Source of the DNA: Actinocorallia populi
GTDB lineage: Bacteria > Actinomycetota > Actinomycetes > Streptosporangiales > Streptosporangiaceae
DNA length: 64,000 bases
Direction of reading: 5' to 3'
Assembly: GCF_002995495.1 (NCBI RefSeq)
Contig: NZ_PVZV01000007.1
Span: 1 to 64,000 of the forward strand
Positions 40,323-48,486 of the stretch are shown here, one piece after another (the stretch's first letter is position 1; every line of letters starts with the position of its first letter). The notes beneath the pieces are model-generated. The model was not told where the DNA came from and did not search any database. It worked only from the letters and a program-made list of their open reading frames with translations. The position numbers and the translations under genes were made by a program.

Positions 40323-42215
40323 TCATGAGGTCGTGAGCTCCGTGATGAGGGCGAAGGCCCGTCCGGTGGTGAGCCGGCCGTCGGCGACCACCACGGTGAC
40401 CGCGCGTTCCAGCCGGTCGGGGACGATCAGCGGTTCCGCCCAGGCCAGGGCCGGTCCGACGCCCGGGTATTCGGCGACGCGCACGAACCACGGGTCGAGC
40501 CCGAGGGTCTGCGCGAACAGCAGGCTCCAGTCGTCGGAGACCAGCGCCAGCCACGACGTGGAGCTGCCGTGCACGGCCTGCTCGCCGGAGGCCTCGGCGG
40601 TGAAGACGTCCAGCCCGGCGGAGTCCTTGGGCGCCCGCCAGAAGAACCCGCCGTAACCCGCGCCGGCACGGCCTTTGCACGCCGAGCTCTGGATCGACAG
40701 CGGTTCGCCGGTGCGGTTGTGCAGGGTGAAGGCGAAGTCCAGCGCCCACGCGCCGGTCAGGGAGCGGGCCGTGAGGGTGCGTTCTTCGGCGGCCAGGACG
40801 GTGCCGTCCGGGCCGGTCCACTCCAGGCGCTCGGTGTGGCCGCCGTCCACGGGGCGCAGCGACCGGCGCCGCTGCCGTCCGTGGTTGGGCAGGATCCTCG
40901 GCCCGACGCCGGACACGTAGGTGGAGCCGCCCCAGAAGTTGACGCTGTTGACGTCGGCGATCGCCACGCCTGCCCCGAAGTGGTGCACGTGGTCGTCCGG
41001 TTGGCATTCGGTGACGACGGTCCCGCCGAGCGTCCGGACCGGGTGCAGATGGGGCCGGGGGGCGTCCGTCGCCTGGAGGTCGCCCCGCTGGACGTAGGTG
41101 GCGACCTCCTGGGAGCCGGCGTGCAGGTGGGTCTCCGGCCAGGCGTCCGGCTGCGGCCCGAGGCTGCCGGGGAAGCCGAGTTCCGAGAGCGTCTTCAGCT
41201 CGGCTGCGGCCCGCACGGCCAGGCCGTCGATGCCGGGCAGCACCAGCCGGGACGGCTCGGTGCGCGCCCCCTCGACGGGCAGCGGATCGGGGGCGCGCCG
41301 GATCTCGTCGAGCAGCCGGGTGAAACCGCCGGTCCGCGCCAGCGGCACCAGCAGCTCCTCCCCCTCCCGGATGTGCGCCAGGAGGTTGCCGAGCAGGTCC
41401 GTCCGGTCGAAGCCGGTGCGGACGCCGTCCACCTCGATCTCGTCGAGGGTGTAGAACAGCCGGGCCGAACGCGTCTCGCCGTGCAGGTGCAGGTAGGGCT
41501 CGGTGCGGCGATCGGAGCACAGGCTCACGGTGATCGCGATGACGGTCCCGTCGGCGAGCCGGATCCGGGCGCTGGAGGTGTCGTCGGACTCGATGCCGTT
41601 GGCCCGGTACAACTCCAGCTCGATCCCCTCGATCGAGGAGACCTCGTCGGCTCCGGCGACCGCCAGCGCGGTGGCGGTCGCGTGCGCGAACGGGTTGGTC
41701 AGCGCGCCGTCCATGACGTCCACGCCGTCCAGCCGCCGGCGGCCCGCCCAGGGCGCGCGGGAGTAGTAGGCGAACGGGCGCGTCCAGGCTCCGGCGACGC
41801 CGATGCCGCGGATCGGTTCGCCCAGCAGTTCCGCGGCTGCGGGGATGGCGGCCGAGCCGAGCGACTGGAAGCCGACCTGACAGGCCAGTCCGGTCTCGGC
41901 GACCGCGGCGGAGATCCGCTCGAACTCCTCGACCGACGGTGCGGGCGGCTTCTCCAGCAGCACGTGCGCCCCGGCGTGCAGGGCCGCGACGGCCAGCGGC
42001 GCGTGCGTGTGGATCGGCGTCGCGATCACCGCGACCTCCGCGCCGGTTTCGGCGATCAGTGCCGGCAGGTCCGCCGACGACGGCACGTCCAGGCCGGGTG
42101 ACGGCCGGGTGTCGCAGACGCCGACGAGTTCGGCCGCGGCGAGCCGCCGGATGTTCTCCAGGTGGTGGCGTCCGTACCCGTGGATCCCGGCGACCACCAC
42201 GCGCACGGGTTTCAT
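40323..42215 (-). CDS. Gfo/Idh/MocA oxidoreductase fused to a PmoA-like (DUF6807) domain
   Basis: This 630-residue fusion has an N-terminal Gfo/Idh domain (VVVAGIHGYGRHHLENI; LLEKPPAPSVEEF) to about residue 350 and a C-terminal PmoA/DUF6807-type domain (LHPVRTLGGTVVTECQPDDHVHHFG; VNFWGGSTYV; WRAPKDSAGLDVFT). The PmoA-like part is a beta-sandwich otherwise encoded separately near oxidoreductases; its role is unknown, and the name does not imply methane oxidation. The overlap with the enolase-family gene is ATGA. A role in processing a modified uronate or glycoside is inferred from the operon. Confidence 0.85.
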   Translation of the reverse strand: MKPVRVVVAGIHGYGRHHLENIRRLAAAELVGVCDTRPSPGLDVPSSADLPALIAETGAEVAVIATPIHTHAPLAVAALHAGAHVLLEKPPAPSVEEFERISAAVAETGLACQVGFQSLGSAAIPAAAELLGEPIRGIGVAGAWTRPFAYYSRAPWAGRRRLDGVDVMDGALTNPFAHATATALAVAGADEVSSIEGIELELYRANGIESDDTSSARIRLADGTVIAITVSLCSDRRTEPYLHLHGETRSARLFYTLDEIEVDGVRTGFDRTDLLGNLLAHIREGEELLVPLARTGGFTRLLDEIRRAPDPLPVEGARTEPSRLVLPGIDGLAVRAAAELKTLSELGFPGSLGPQPDAWPETHLHAGSQEVATYVQRGDLQATDAPRPHLHPVRTLGGTVVTECQPDDHVHHFGAGVAIADVNSVNFWGGSTYVSGVGPRILPNHGRQRRRSLRPVDGGHTERLEWTGPDGTVLAAEERTLTARSLTGAWALDFAFTLHNRTGEPLSIQSSACKGRAGAGYGGFFWRAPKDSAGLDVFTAEASGEQAVHGSSTSWLALVSDDWSLLFAQTLGLDPWFVRVAEYPGVGPALAWAEPLIVPDRLERAVTVVVADGRLTTGRAFALITELTTS

Positions 42216-43255
42216 GCCGTCCACCTCGTCGGCGCCCCGGTGGCGCGCAGCTCCGCCCCGGTGATCTCCACCGGGGACGGTGCGGCGAGCAGTCCCAGCT
42301 CGGTCAACGTGGCGTCCTCCACTCTTTCCACCATCGCGGGATGGTGCAGCGCCAGGGCGAGCTGGCCCGACAGCTCGGTGAGCAGGTGCGGGTAGACGGG
42401 GACGTCGAACACGCGGGCCAGTTCGGCGATCCGCAGGAACGGCGTGATCCCGCCGACGCGCACGAGGTTCGGCTGGACGACGTCGCAGGCCCCGGCGGCG
42501 AGCAGGTCGCGGAAGCCGTGCGCGGTGGCGACGTTCTCGCCGACCGCGATCGGGACGCCGGTGCCGCGCCGCAGCTCCACGTGGGCGGCGAGGTCGTCGG
42601 CGGGCAGCGGCTCCTCGATCCAGAACAGGTCGTAGCCTTCCAGGGCCCGCAGCGCGGTGCGGGCGCGGTGCAGGTCCCACCGCTGGTTGGCGTCGGCCAT
42701 CAGCAGCCGGTCGGGGCCGATCACCTCGCGGACCGCCGCGACCCGTGCGACGTCCTCGGCGAGGGAGGGCCGCCCGACCTTGATCTTGACGGCGGTGTGC
42801 CCGGCGGCCACCCACCGCTCGGCCTGCGCGCGCAGCTCCTCGAGCGGGTAGTGGAGATTGACGCCGCTGCCGTAGACGGGGACGCTCGCGCGCCGCGCGC
42901 CGAGGACGTCCGCCAGGGGGCGCTCGCCGCAGCGCAGGTCCCACAGCGCGAGGTCGACCCCGGCCATGGCGATCGGCACGATCCCGGCACGCCCGGCCTC
43001 GCCGAGGTGCGCCGACAGCCGGTCCCAGACGAGTTCGGGGTGCGGGGGCAGGCCGGTCACCGCGTCGCGGATGTCGTGTTCGAGCAGGGCTTTGACCGCC
43101 TGGGCGCCGATCTGCGGCGTCCAGGCCAGGCCGGTGCCGCGCCGCCCGTCCTCCAGGGTGAGCGTGACGAGCAGCGCGTGGTTGCAGGGCACGTCCGCGC
43201 CCCACGGCCGGGCCAGGGGCACCGACCGCAGGACGACGGCAAGATCCTTGATCAC
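42212..43255 (-). CDS. Mandelate racemase/muconate lactonising enzyme family protein (enolase superfamily)
   Basis: This 347-residue enolase-superfamily enzyme has KIKVG (Lys157, Lys159), metal ligands DAN (Asp188), EEP (Glu214) and GEN (Glu240), and a C-terminal barrel. In the oxidative uronate pathway this position is filled by a galactarolactone cycloisomerase or galactarate/glucarate dehydratase; which one cannot be told from sequence. Its start overlaps the stop of the KDG dehydratase gene, and its stop overlaps the fused oxidoreductase start. Confidence 0.9.
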   Translation of the reverse strand: MIKDLAVVLRSVPLARPWGADVPCNHALLVTLTLEDGRRGTGLAWTPQIGAQAVKALLEHDIRDAVTGLPPHPELVWDRLSAHLGEAGRAGIVPIAMAGVDLALWDLRCGERPLADVLGARRASVPVYGSGVNLHYPLEELRAQAERWVAAGHTAVKIKVGRPSLAEDVARVAAVREVIGPDRLLMADANQRWDLHRARTALRALEGYDLFWIEEPLPADDLAAHVELRRGTGVPIAVGENVATAHGFRDLLAAGACDVVQPNLVRVGGITPFLRIAELARVFDVPVYPHLLTELSGQLALALHHPAMVERVEDATLTELGLLAAPSPVEITGAELRATGAPTRWTA

Positions 43256-44118
43256 GGGGCCACCAGGGCGAGTCCCGACTTGATGAGCGCCTCGAGTTCG
43301 GCCTCGTGCTCGGGTGAGACGGGCACCAGCGGCGGCCGGGGCCCGCCGGCGTCCAGGCCGCGCAGCCGCACCCCGGCCTTGACCAGCGACACCGCGTAGC
43401 CGGGGACCTTGGAGCGCAGTTCCACCAGCGGCGCGTAGAACTCGGGGATCAATCGCTCGTCGCCGTTCAGGTAGGCCTTGGCGATCTCGGGCGCGAAGCA
43501 GAACACGGCGCTGGAGTACAGGTCGACGCCGATCGCCCGGTAGGCGGGCTGGGTCAGCTCGGCGTTCGGCAGCCCGTTGAAGAACAGGAAGTCCTCGCGG
43601 ACCTTGCGGACGGCCAGCACGATGCGCTGCATGCGGTCGATGTCGCCGAGGCCGTCCTTCAGCCCGATGACGCCGGGGATCGCGGCCAGCTCGACCGCCG
43701 TCGCGGGGTCGAGGGCGATCGGACCGCGCTGGTAGATGATGACGGGCAGCTCGGCGGCGATGGCCCGCACGTAGTCGGCGAATCCGGGCCCTTGGACGAG
43801 GTAGGGCGGCATGAGCAGCAGTCCGTCGGCGCCTGCCTCGCGGGCGGCGCGCGCCTGGGCGAGCGCGGCTCCGAACGGCCCGCCCGCTCCGGCGAACACC
43901 GGGACGGCGCCGTTCGCCGTCTCGACCGCGATCCGGACGGCCTGGGCGTGCTCGGCCTCCGACAGGGCGGTGAACTCACCGGTCCCGCAGGCGACGAACA
44001 CGCCGCCGGGCCCGTGTTCGAGGCCTCGGCGGATGTGTTCGGCCAGCAGGTCCGGCACGAGTTCCCCGTCGCGGCCGAAGGGGGTGACGGGGAAGAAGAG
44101 AACGCCTTCGAGGTTCAT
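43252..44118 (-). CDS. kdgD: 5-dehydro-4-deoxyglucarate dehydratase (KdgD-like)
   Basis: This 288-residue DHDPS-family protein has FVACGTGEFTALSEAEH, VIIYQRGP (Tyr129) and the Schiff-base Lys154 in GLKDGLGD. GTGEFTALS and the NGLPNAELT segment fit 5-keto-4-deoxy-glucarate dehydratase/decarboxylase, which gives alpha-ketoglutarate semialdehyde, CO2 and water. The ATG at 44118 is at a 32-base gap from the dehydrogenase gene upstream. The adjacent aldehyde dehydrogenase uses its product. Confidence 0.9.
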   Translation of the reverse strand: MNLEGVLFFPVTPFGRDGELVPDLLAEHIRRGLEHGPGGVFVACGTGEFTALSEAEHAQAVRIAVETANGAVPVFAGAGGPFGAALAQARAAREAGADGLLLMPPYLVQGPGFADYVRAIAAELPVIIYQRGPIALDPATAVELAAIPGVIGLKDGLGDIDRMQRIVLAVRKVREDFLFFNGLPNAELTQPAYRAIGVDLYSSAVFCFAPEIAKAYLNGDERLIPEFYAPLVELRSKVPGYAVSLVKAGVRLRGLDAGGPRPPLVPVSPEHEAELEALIKSGLALVAP

Positions 44119-44150
44119 GTTCGGTGCTTCCTTCGAAGAGGGGGCGGCGG

Positions 44151-45038
44151 TCAGGAGAGTTCGGTGCGCCAGCTGCGCTTGGCGGTCCAGCCGAGCAGCC
44201 GTTCGGCCTTGGCGCTGGAGAACGCGGGGGCGGTGCCGGTCAGGCGGTCGGCGAAGCCCTCGGTCCCGGGCATCGCGGCGGGCAGCAGCTCGGCGAGCGG
44301 TTCGCGCGCCAGGGCGTCGGCGGCCCCGGCGAAGAAGACCTCGCCGTTGGTCTCCAGCAGCGGGAGCCTGGCCAGCAGCGTGTCGACGAAGTCGCCGGCG
44401 TCGCGGGCGTCGAGGTAGTTGAACAGGGAGACGCCGCCGATCTCGGGACGGTCGAGCCGCTCGGCGATGGTGTGCCCGGACTGGGTGGGCGCGCCCTCCC
44501 ACTCTTCGGGCGCGACGACGAAGCAGGGCCGGAACGCGGCCATCCGGGTGGTCGGGCAGGCCCTGGCGAAGGAGCGCATGGTCTGCTCGGCCACGAGCTT
44601 GGACAGGTTGTAGGCGTTCCAGGGTTCGGCCGGGTGGTCCTCGTCGAGCGGCAGGTAGGCGGGCGTCCAGCCGCCGGGGGCGCCGTACCCGATCACCGTG
44701 GGGCTGCTGGCGATGATGAGCTTTCCCACGCCCAGGGCGGTGGAGGCGGCGCAGACGTTGAAGGCGAGCTGGGTGTTGACGCGGAAGGTGGTGGCCTCGG
44801 AGCGGCTGAACGGCACCGCGATGGCGGCGAGGTGCACCACCGCGTCGGGCCGGAACCGAGCGATCACCGAGTGCGCCTCGCCGAGGTCGGTGAGGTCGGC
44901 GGGCAGGACCGCGGCCGCCTCGCGCGGGCTGCCCGGCGCGGTGTCCACGCCGATCACCTCGTGGCCGGCCTGCGCGAGCGAGACGACCACGCTGCGGCCG
45001 AGGCGGCCCGCGCTTCCGGTGACGAGCACTCTGCTCAC
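44151..45038 (-). CDS. NAD-dependent uronate dehydrogenase-like epimerase/dehydratase family protein
   Basis: This 295-residue extended SDR has GSAGRLG at 8-14, Asp32 (NAD-specific), Ser111-Ser112, and Tyr143-x3-Lys147 in YNLSK. Length and position, next to an enolase-family enzyme and KDG dehydratase, fit uronate dehydrogenase, which oxidises galacturonate or glucuronate to the aldaric lactone. Other NAD-dependent epimerases are possible. It starts at GTG 45038 with AAGGAG upstream and is the first gene of the minus-strand unit, divergent from the LacI gene. Confidence 0.82.
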   Translation of the reverse strand: MSRVLVTGSAGRLGRSVVVSLAQAGHEVIGVDTAPGSPREAAAVLPADLTDLGEAHSVIARFRPDAVVHLAAIAVPFSRSEATTFRVNTQLAFNVCAASTALGVGKLIIASSPTVIGYGAPGGWTPAYLPLDEDHPAEPWNAYNLSKLVAEQTMRSFARACPTTRMAAFRPCFVVAPEEWEGAPTQSGHTIAERLDRPEIGGVSLFNYLDARDAGDFVDTLLARLPLLETNGEVFFAGAADALAREPLAELLPAAMPGTEGFADRLTGTAPAFSSAKAERLLGWTAKRSWRTELS

Positions 45039-45060
45039 CGTGTGGGCTCCTTCCGAAGAT

Positions 45061-45074
45061 TGCAATCAGTTGCA
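45061..45074. promoter_or_regulatory. LacI-family operator 1 of the uronate regulon
   Basis: TGCAATCAGTTGCA, with TGCAA/TTGCA arms, lies 23 bases upstream of the uronate-dehydrogenase-like start on the minus strand. It is one of four related sites (also 45158-45171, 47303-47316 and 47425-47438) near the LacI gene at 45186. Confidence 0.7.
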
Positions 45075-45157
45075 GTAAACCATTGCGCCAAAAGAGGGGA
45101 GGCGTCAAGTGACCGTGGTCAATCACCAGCAACCGATCTCAAAACGCTTGATGGGCC

Positions 45158-45171
45158 TGCAAACGGTTGCG
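45158..45171. promoter_or_regulatory. LacI-family operator 2, before the regulator gene
   Basis: TGCAAACGGTTGCG lies 15 bases before the lacI start at 45186. A possible promoter, TTGATG (45148-45153) and TAGGGT (45173-45178) with a 19-base spacer, encloses the site, and the predicted start would make a nearly leaderless mRNA. Autorepression by the LacI product is likely. Confidence 0.65.
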
Positions 45172-45185
45172 TTAGGGTGTGCGGC

Positions 45186-46148
45186 ATGTCAGTCACCATT
45201 CGGGACGTCGCCCAGGCCTCAGGCGTCCACGTGTCGACGGTCTCCCGCACCTTCTCGGCACCCCATCTGGTCAACGCCGAGACACGGACCCGGGTGCTGG
45301 CGACGGCCGACGAGCTCGGCTACCGGCCCAACAGGGCGGCCCGCTCGCTCACCACGGGCCGCACCGGCAACATCGGGCTGATCGTGGCGGACCTGGCCAA
45401 CCCGTTCTTCCCGCCGCTGATCAAGGCGGCGCAGGCCGCGGCGCGCCGCCAGGACTACCACCTGTTCGTGGCCGACACCGACGAGGACCCCACCGAGGAG
45501 GAGGACCTCGTGCTGGCCTTCTCCAAACAGGTGGACGGCATCGTGCTGTGCAGCCCCCGGCTGTCGAACAAGGCGCTGGAGAAGCTCGCCAAGAACGTCC
45601 CGTTCGTCCTGGTCAACCGGCGGATCCGCGGGCTGGCCACGGTCGTGATGGACGTGGCCCAGGGCGCCCGCGCCGCCATGGAGCACCTCAAGGAGCTCGG
45701 CCACCGGCGCGTCGCCCTGGTGACGGGCCCGGCAGGCTCGTGGACCAGCGGCGAGATCCGCAGGGCCGTCTCGGAGGTCCCCGGCATGGAGACCGTCGTC
45801 ATCGGCCCCAACTCCCCCACCGCCAAAGGCGGCATCGCCGCGGCCGGCCAGGTCGTCGAGGCGGAGGTGACCGGCGTGCTCGCCTACAACGACCTCCTCG
45901 CCATCGGCCTCATCGAAGGGCTGGGCGAACTCGGCGTCGGCGTCCCGCAGGACGTCAGCGTGATCGGCTTCGACGACAGCATCACCGGCCGCCTGCACCG
46001 GCCCAAACTCACCACGGTCGCGATGCCCACGGGCGACGCCGGCCGGATGGCGGTCGACCTGCTCATCCAGTCGATGAGCGCGGCGACCGTTCTGGAGACC
46101 CACCTGGTGGTCCGCGAGTCCACCGCACCCCCGAAAGGAGTCTCATGA
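45186..46148 (+). CDS. LacI family transcriptional regulator
   Basis: This 320-residue LacI/GalR protein has an HTH at 3-25 (VTIRDVAQASGVHVSTVSR), hinge (RPNRAARSLTTGRTGNIG) and a sugar-binding effector domain (LIVADLANPFFPPLIKAA; VLAYNDLLAIGLIEGL; VIGFDDSITGRL). It lies between the uronate catabolic genes and the importer genes and is divergent from the former. It is coupled by ATGA to the aldose epimerase gene. Four 14-base sites of related sequence around it make it the likely regulator of both units. Confidence 0.93.
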   Translation: MSVTIRDVAQASGVHVSTVSRTFSAPHLVNAETRTRVLATADELGYRPNRAARSLTTGRTGNIGLIVADLANPFFPPLIKAAQAAARRQDYHLFVADTDEDPTEEEDLVLAFSKQVDGIVLCSPRLSNKALEKLAKNVPFVLVNRRIRGLATVVMDVAQGARAAMEHLKELGHRRVALVTGPAGSWTSGEIRRAVSEVPGMETVVIGPNSPTAKGGIAAAGQVVEAEVTGVLAYNDLLAIGLIEGLGELGVGVPQDVSVIGFDDSITGRLHRPKLTTVAMPTGDAGRMAVDLLIQSMSAATVLETHLVVRESTAPPKGVS

Positions 46149-47128
46149 GCGTCGATCCCGCCCAGCGCGAGGACGTTCTCTTCGGTGTCGCCCCCGGCGG
46201 CGAGCCGGTCGAACGGCACGTGCTCGACAACGGGCGGCTGCGCGTCGCCGTCCTCAGCTACGGAGCGACCATCCAGCGGCTGGAGGTCGCCGACGGCACC
46301 GACGTGGTGCTCGGCCTCGACACCCTGGACGACTACCTGCACCGCAGCCGCTACTTCGGAGCGGTCGTCGGCCGCTACGGCAACCGCATAGCCCGCGGCA
46401 GGTTCACCCTCGACGGGAGGGAGCACCGGCTGGCGGTCAACAACGGGGAGCACAGCCTGCACGGCGGAGTCCGCGGCTTCGACAAACGGGTGTGGCGGGT
46501 GGAGGAGGCGGGACCGCAGGAGATCACGCTGAGCCTGCTCAGCCCGGACGGCGAGGAGGGCTACCCCGGCACCCTGCGGGCCGCCGTCCGCTACGTCCTG
46601 GACGGGGACGCGCTGCGGCTGGAGTACCGGGCGGCCACCGACGCGCCCACCGTCGTCAACCTGACCAACCACTCCTACTTCAACCTCGCCGGCTCGGGCG
46701 ACGTGCGCGGGCACGTCGTGACGATCGAAGCCGACCGCTACCTGCCCGTCGACGAGGGCAAGATCCCCACCGGGGAACTGGCGCCCGTGGCGGGCACCCC
46801 GTTCGACTTCACCCGCCCCGCCCGGGTCGACGCGCGTCTCGGCGGCCGCTACGACCACTGCTTCGTGCTGCGGGGCGGGATGACGGTGAGCGATCCCGGC
46901 AGCGGCCGGACGATGACCGTCACCACCACCGAACCGGGCGTGCAGTTCTACACCGGGCACATGCTCGACGGCGCCGCCACGCCCTACGGACCGTTCGCGG
47001 GACTGTGCCTGGAGACCCAGCGCTTCCCCGACTCCCCCAACCGGCCCGGATTCCCTTCGACGGTGCTGCGCCCCGGCGAGGAGTACACCTCGACCACGAC
47101 CTACCTGTTCTCGACGGGATCCGCCTGA
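46145..47128 (+). CDS. galM: Aldose 1-epimerase
   Basis: This 327-residue GalM-type mutarotase has YGNRIARGRFTLDG, NGEHSLHGGVRGFD (with the conserved catalytic His), VNLTNHSYFNLAGSG (second His) and a Glu near GLCLETQRFPDSPN as the base. It interconverts the anomers of an imported aldose or uronate. Its start overlaps the LacI stop. The transporter promoter begins after it at about 47434. Confidence 0.93.
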   Translation: MSVDPAQREDVLFGVAPGGEPVERHVLDNGRLRVAVLSYGATIQRLEVADGTDVVLGLDTLDDYLHRSRYFGAVVGRYGNRIARGRFTLDGREHRLAVNNGEHSLHGGVRGFDKRVWRVEEAGPQEITLSLLSPDGEEGYPGTLRAAVRYVLDGDALRLEYRAATDAPTVVNLTNHSYFNLAGSGDVRGHVVTIEADRYLPVDEGKIPTGELAPVAGTPFDFTRPARVDARLGGRYDHCFVLRGGMTVSDPGSGRTMTVTTTEPGVQFYTGHMLDGAATPYGPFAGLCLETQRFPDSPNRPGFPSTVLRPGEEYTSTTTYLFSTGSA

Positions 47129-47302
47129 CGGAGCCCTGAACAGCGGGAACGCGACCGCAACCCGTCGCAGTCCACCGCCGACCGGCAGGAGCCGGCCGGC
47201 GGTCCGGCATTGCCGCGCTCCGGGGGGTGAAACAGCCCCGCCACCTGCTGTTCTTCGCCTGGAACCCGCCTCGGCGGAACCGAGCACAGGCCGCGACTTC
47301 AC

Positions 47303-47316
47303 TGCAATCGGTTGTA
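47303..47316. promoter_or_regulatory. LacI-family operator 3
   Basis: TGCAATCGGTTGTA shares its first nine positions except one with operator 1 and lies 200 bases before the importer genes. It is the distal partner of the site at 47425-47438; two sites about 120 bases apart could allow looping. Confidence 0.55.
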
Positions 47317-47424
47317 CTAACGCGTGATGCGGAGAGTTTTTTCTGCTGCGTCCGCAACCGGGCTCATGCCGCTTGACCTGGCTGTTCACCAAGCGGTAGG
47401 TCGGGAGCCCGTGAGCCAGCTCAC

Positions 47425-47461
47425 TGCAAAGGGTTGACGTCATCTTCGGCGAAGCTATAGG
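47425..47461 (+). promoter_or_regulatory. Promoter and LacI-family operator 4 of the sugar importer
   Basis: TTGACG (47434-47439) and TATAGG (47456-47461) with a 16-base spacer look like a vegetative promoter. The site TGCAAAGGGTTGAC (47425-47438) overlaps the -35 box. The site resembles operators 1 to 3. Binding of the LacI protein would block transcription of the ABC importer genes. Confidence 0.7.
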
Positions 47462-47502
47462 AAGAGCGCTATCCCATCCACCGACTCCCCGAAGGGCCAG
47501 TG

Positions 47503-48486
47503 ATGACGCTGAGTCCCCTCACGGCGAGGAAGGCCGAAGCACCGGTCACGCTCCCCGAAAAGGCGGGCGCCTCCCGCCCCGGACGCCGCAGGAGCTCACA
47601 CAGCCGATCGCAGGCGCGCGCGGCCTACCTGTTCCTGGCCCCCTGGTTCATCGGCCTGCTCGCCATCACCCTCGGGCCGATGATCGCCTCGCTCTACCTG
47701 TCGTTCACCGACTACAGCATGCTGAGCGAGGCGCACTGGGTCGGCCTCGACAACTACGAGAAGATGTTCACCGAGGACGACCGGTTCCTCACCTCGCTGA
47801 AGGTGACGACCGTCTACGTCGTGGTGTCCGTGCCGCTGCAGCTGGCCTTCGCGCTGGCGCTGGCGCTCGTGCTCGACAGGGGCCTGCGCGGCCTGCCGTT
47901 CTACCGCTCGGTCTTCTACCTGCCGTCGCTGCTCGGCGGCAGCGTGGCGATCTCGATCCTGTGGCGGAAGATCTTCGGCACGGACGGCATCGTCAACTCG
48001 GTCCTCGGCCTGTTCGGCTACGAGGGCCAGGGCTGGGTGACCAGCCCCGACACCGCGCTGTGGACGCTGATCATCCTGCACGTCTGGACGTTCGGCGCCC
48101 CGATGGTCATCTTCCTCGCCGGCCTGCGGCAGATCCCGCAGAGCCTCTACGAGGCGGCCTCGGTCGACGGCGCGGGACCGCTGCGCAAGTTCCGCTCGAT
48201 CACCCTGCCGCTGCTCACCCCGATCATCTTCTTCAACCTGGTGCTGGAGGTGATCAAGTCGTTCCAGTCCTTCACCCAGTCGTTCATCGTCAGCGGCGGC
48301 AACGGCGGACCGGTCGACTCGACCCTCTTCTACACGCTCTACCTCTACATCAAGGGCTTCAAGAACTACGAGATGGGCTACGCGGCCGGCATGGCCTGGG
48401 TGCTGCTGCTCATCATCGGAGCCCTGACCGCCGTCAACTTCCTCATGTCTCGATTCTGGGTCTTCTATGGCGACGACGACAAGTAA
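47503..48486 (+). CDS. Sugar ABC transporter permease (MalF/UgpA-like)
   Basis: This 327-residue permease has six helices and a cytoplasmic N-terminus of about 40 residues. The EAA loop EAASVDGAGPLRKFRSITLPLL marks the carbohydrate-uptake CUT1 type. I start it at ATG 47503; a GTG at 47500 is possible. It is the first gene of the importer operon, overlaps the second permease by 20 bases, and probably brings in the uronate or its oligomer. Confidence 0.93.
   Translation: MTLSPLTARKAEAPVTLPEKAGASRPGRRRSSHSRSQARAAYLFLAPWFIGLLAITLGPMIASLYLSFTDYSMLSEAHWVGLDNYEKMFTEDDRFLTSLKVTTVYVVVSVPLQLAFALALALVLDRGLRGLPFYRSVFYLPSLLGGSVAISILWRKIFGTDGIVNSVLGLFGYEGQGWVTSPDTALWTLIILHVWTFGAPMVIFLAGLRQIPQSLYEAASVDGAGPLRKFRSITLPLLTPIIFFNLVLEVIKSFQSFTQSFIVSGGNGGPVDSTLFYTLYLYIKGFKNYEMGYAAGMAWVLLLIIGALTAVNFLMSRFWVFYGDDDK

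Larger units (their letters stand above)
47129..47502. other. Intergenic region with regulatory sites before the sugar importer
   Basis: 374 bases without a gene. It holds two TGCAA-type LacI sites (47303-47316 and 47425-47438) and the promoter at 47434-47461. No other feature is seen. Confidence 0.6.

Noticed and set aside
40323-42215. Reading the fused Gfo/Idh-PmoA gene as a methane monooxygenase subunit
   Set aside because: The PmoA-like name of the domain is historical; there is no membrane copper-enzyme subunit here and the neighbours are sugar genes.
41939-43399. A 486-codon plus-strand frame opposite the enolase-family gene
   Set aside because: It is a shadow of the mandelate racemase-like gene and parts of its neighbours, with no recognisable domain.
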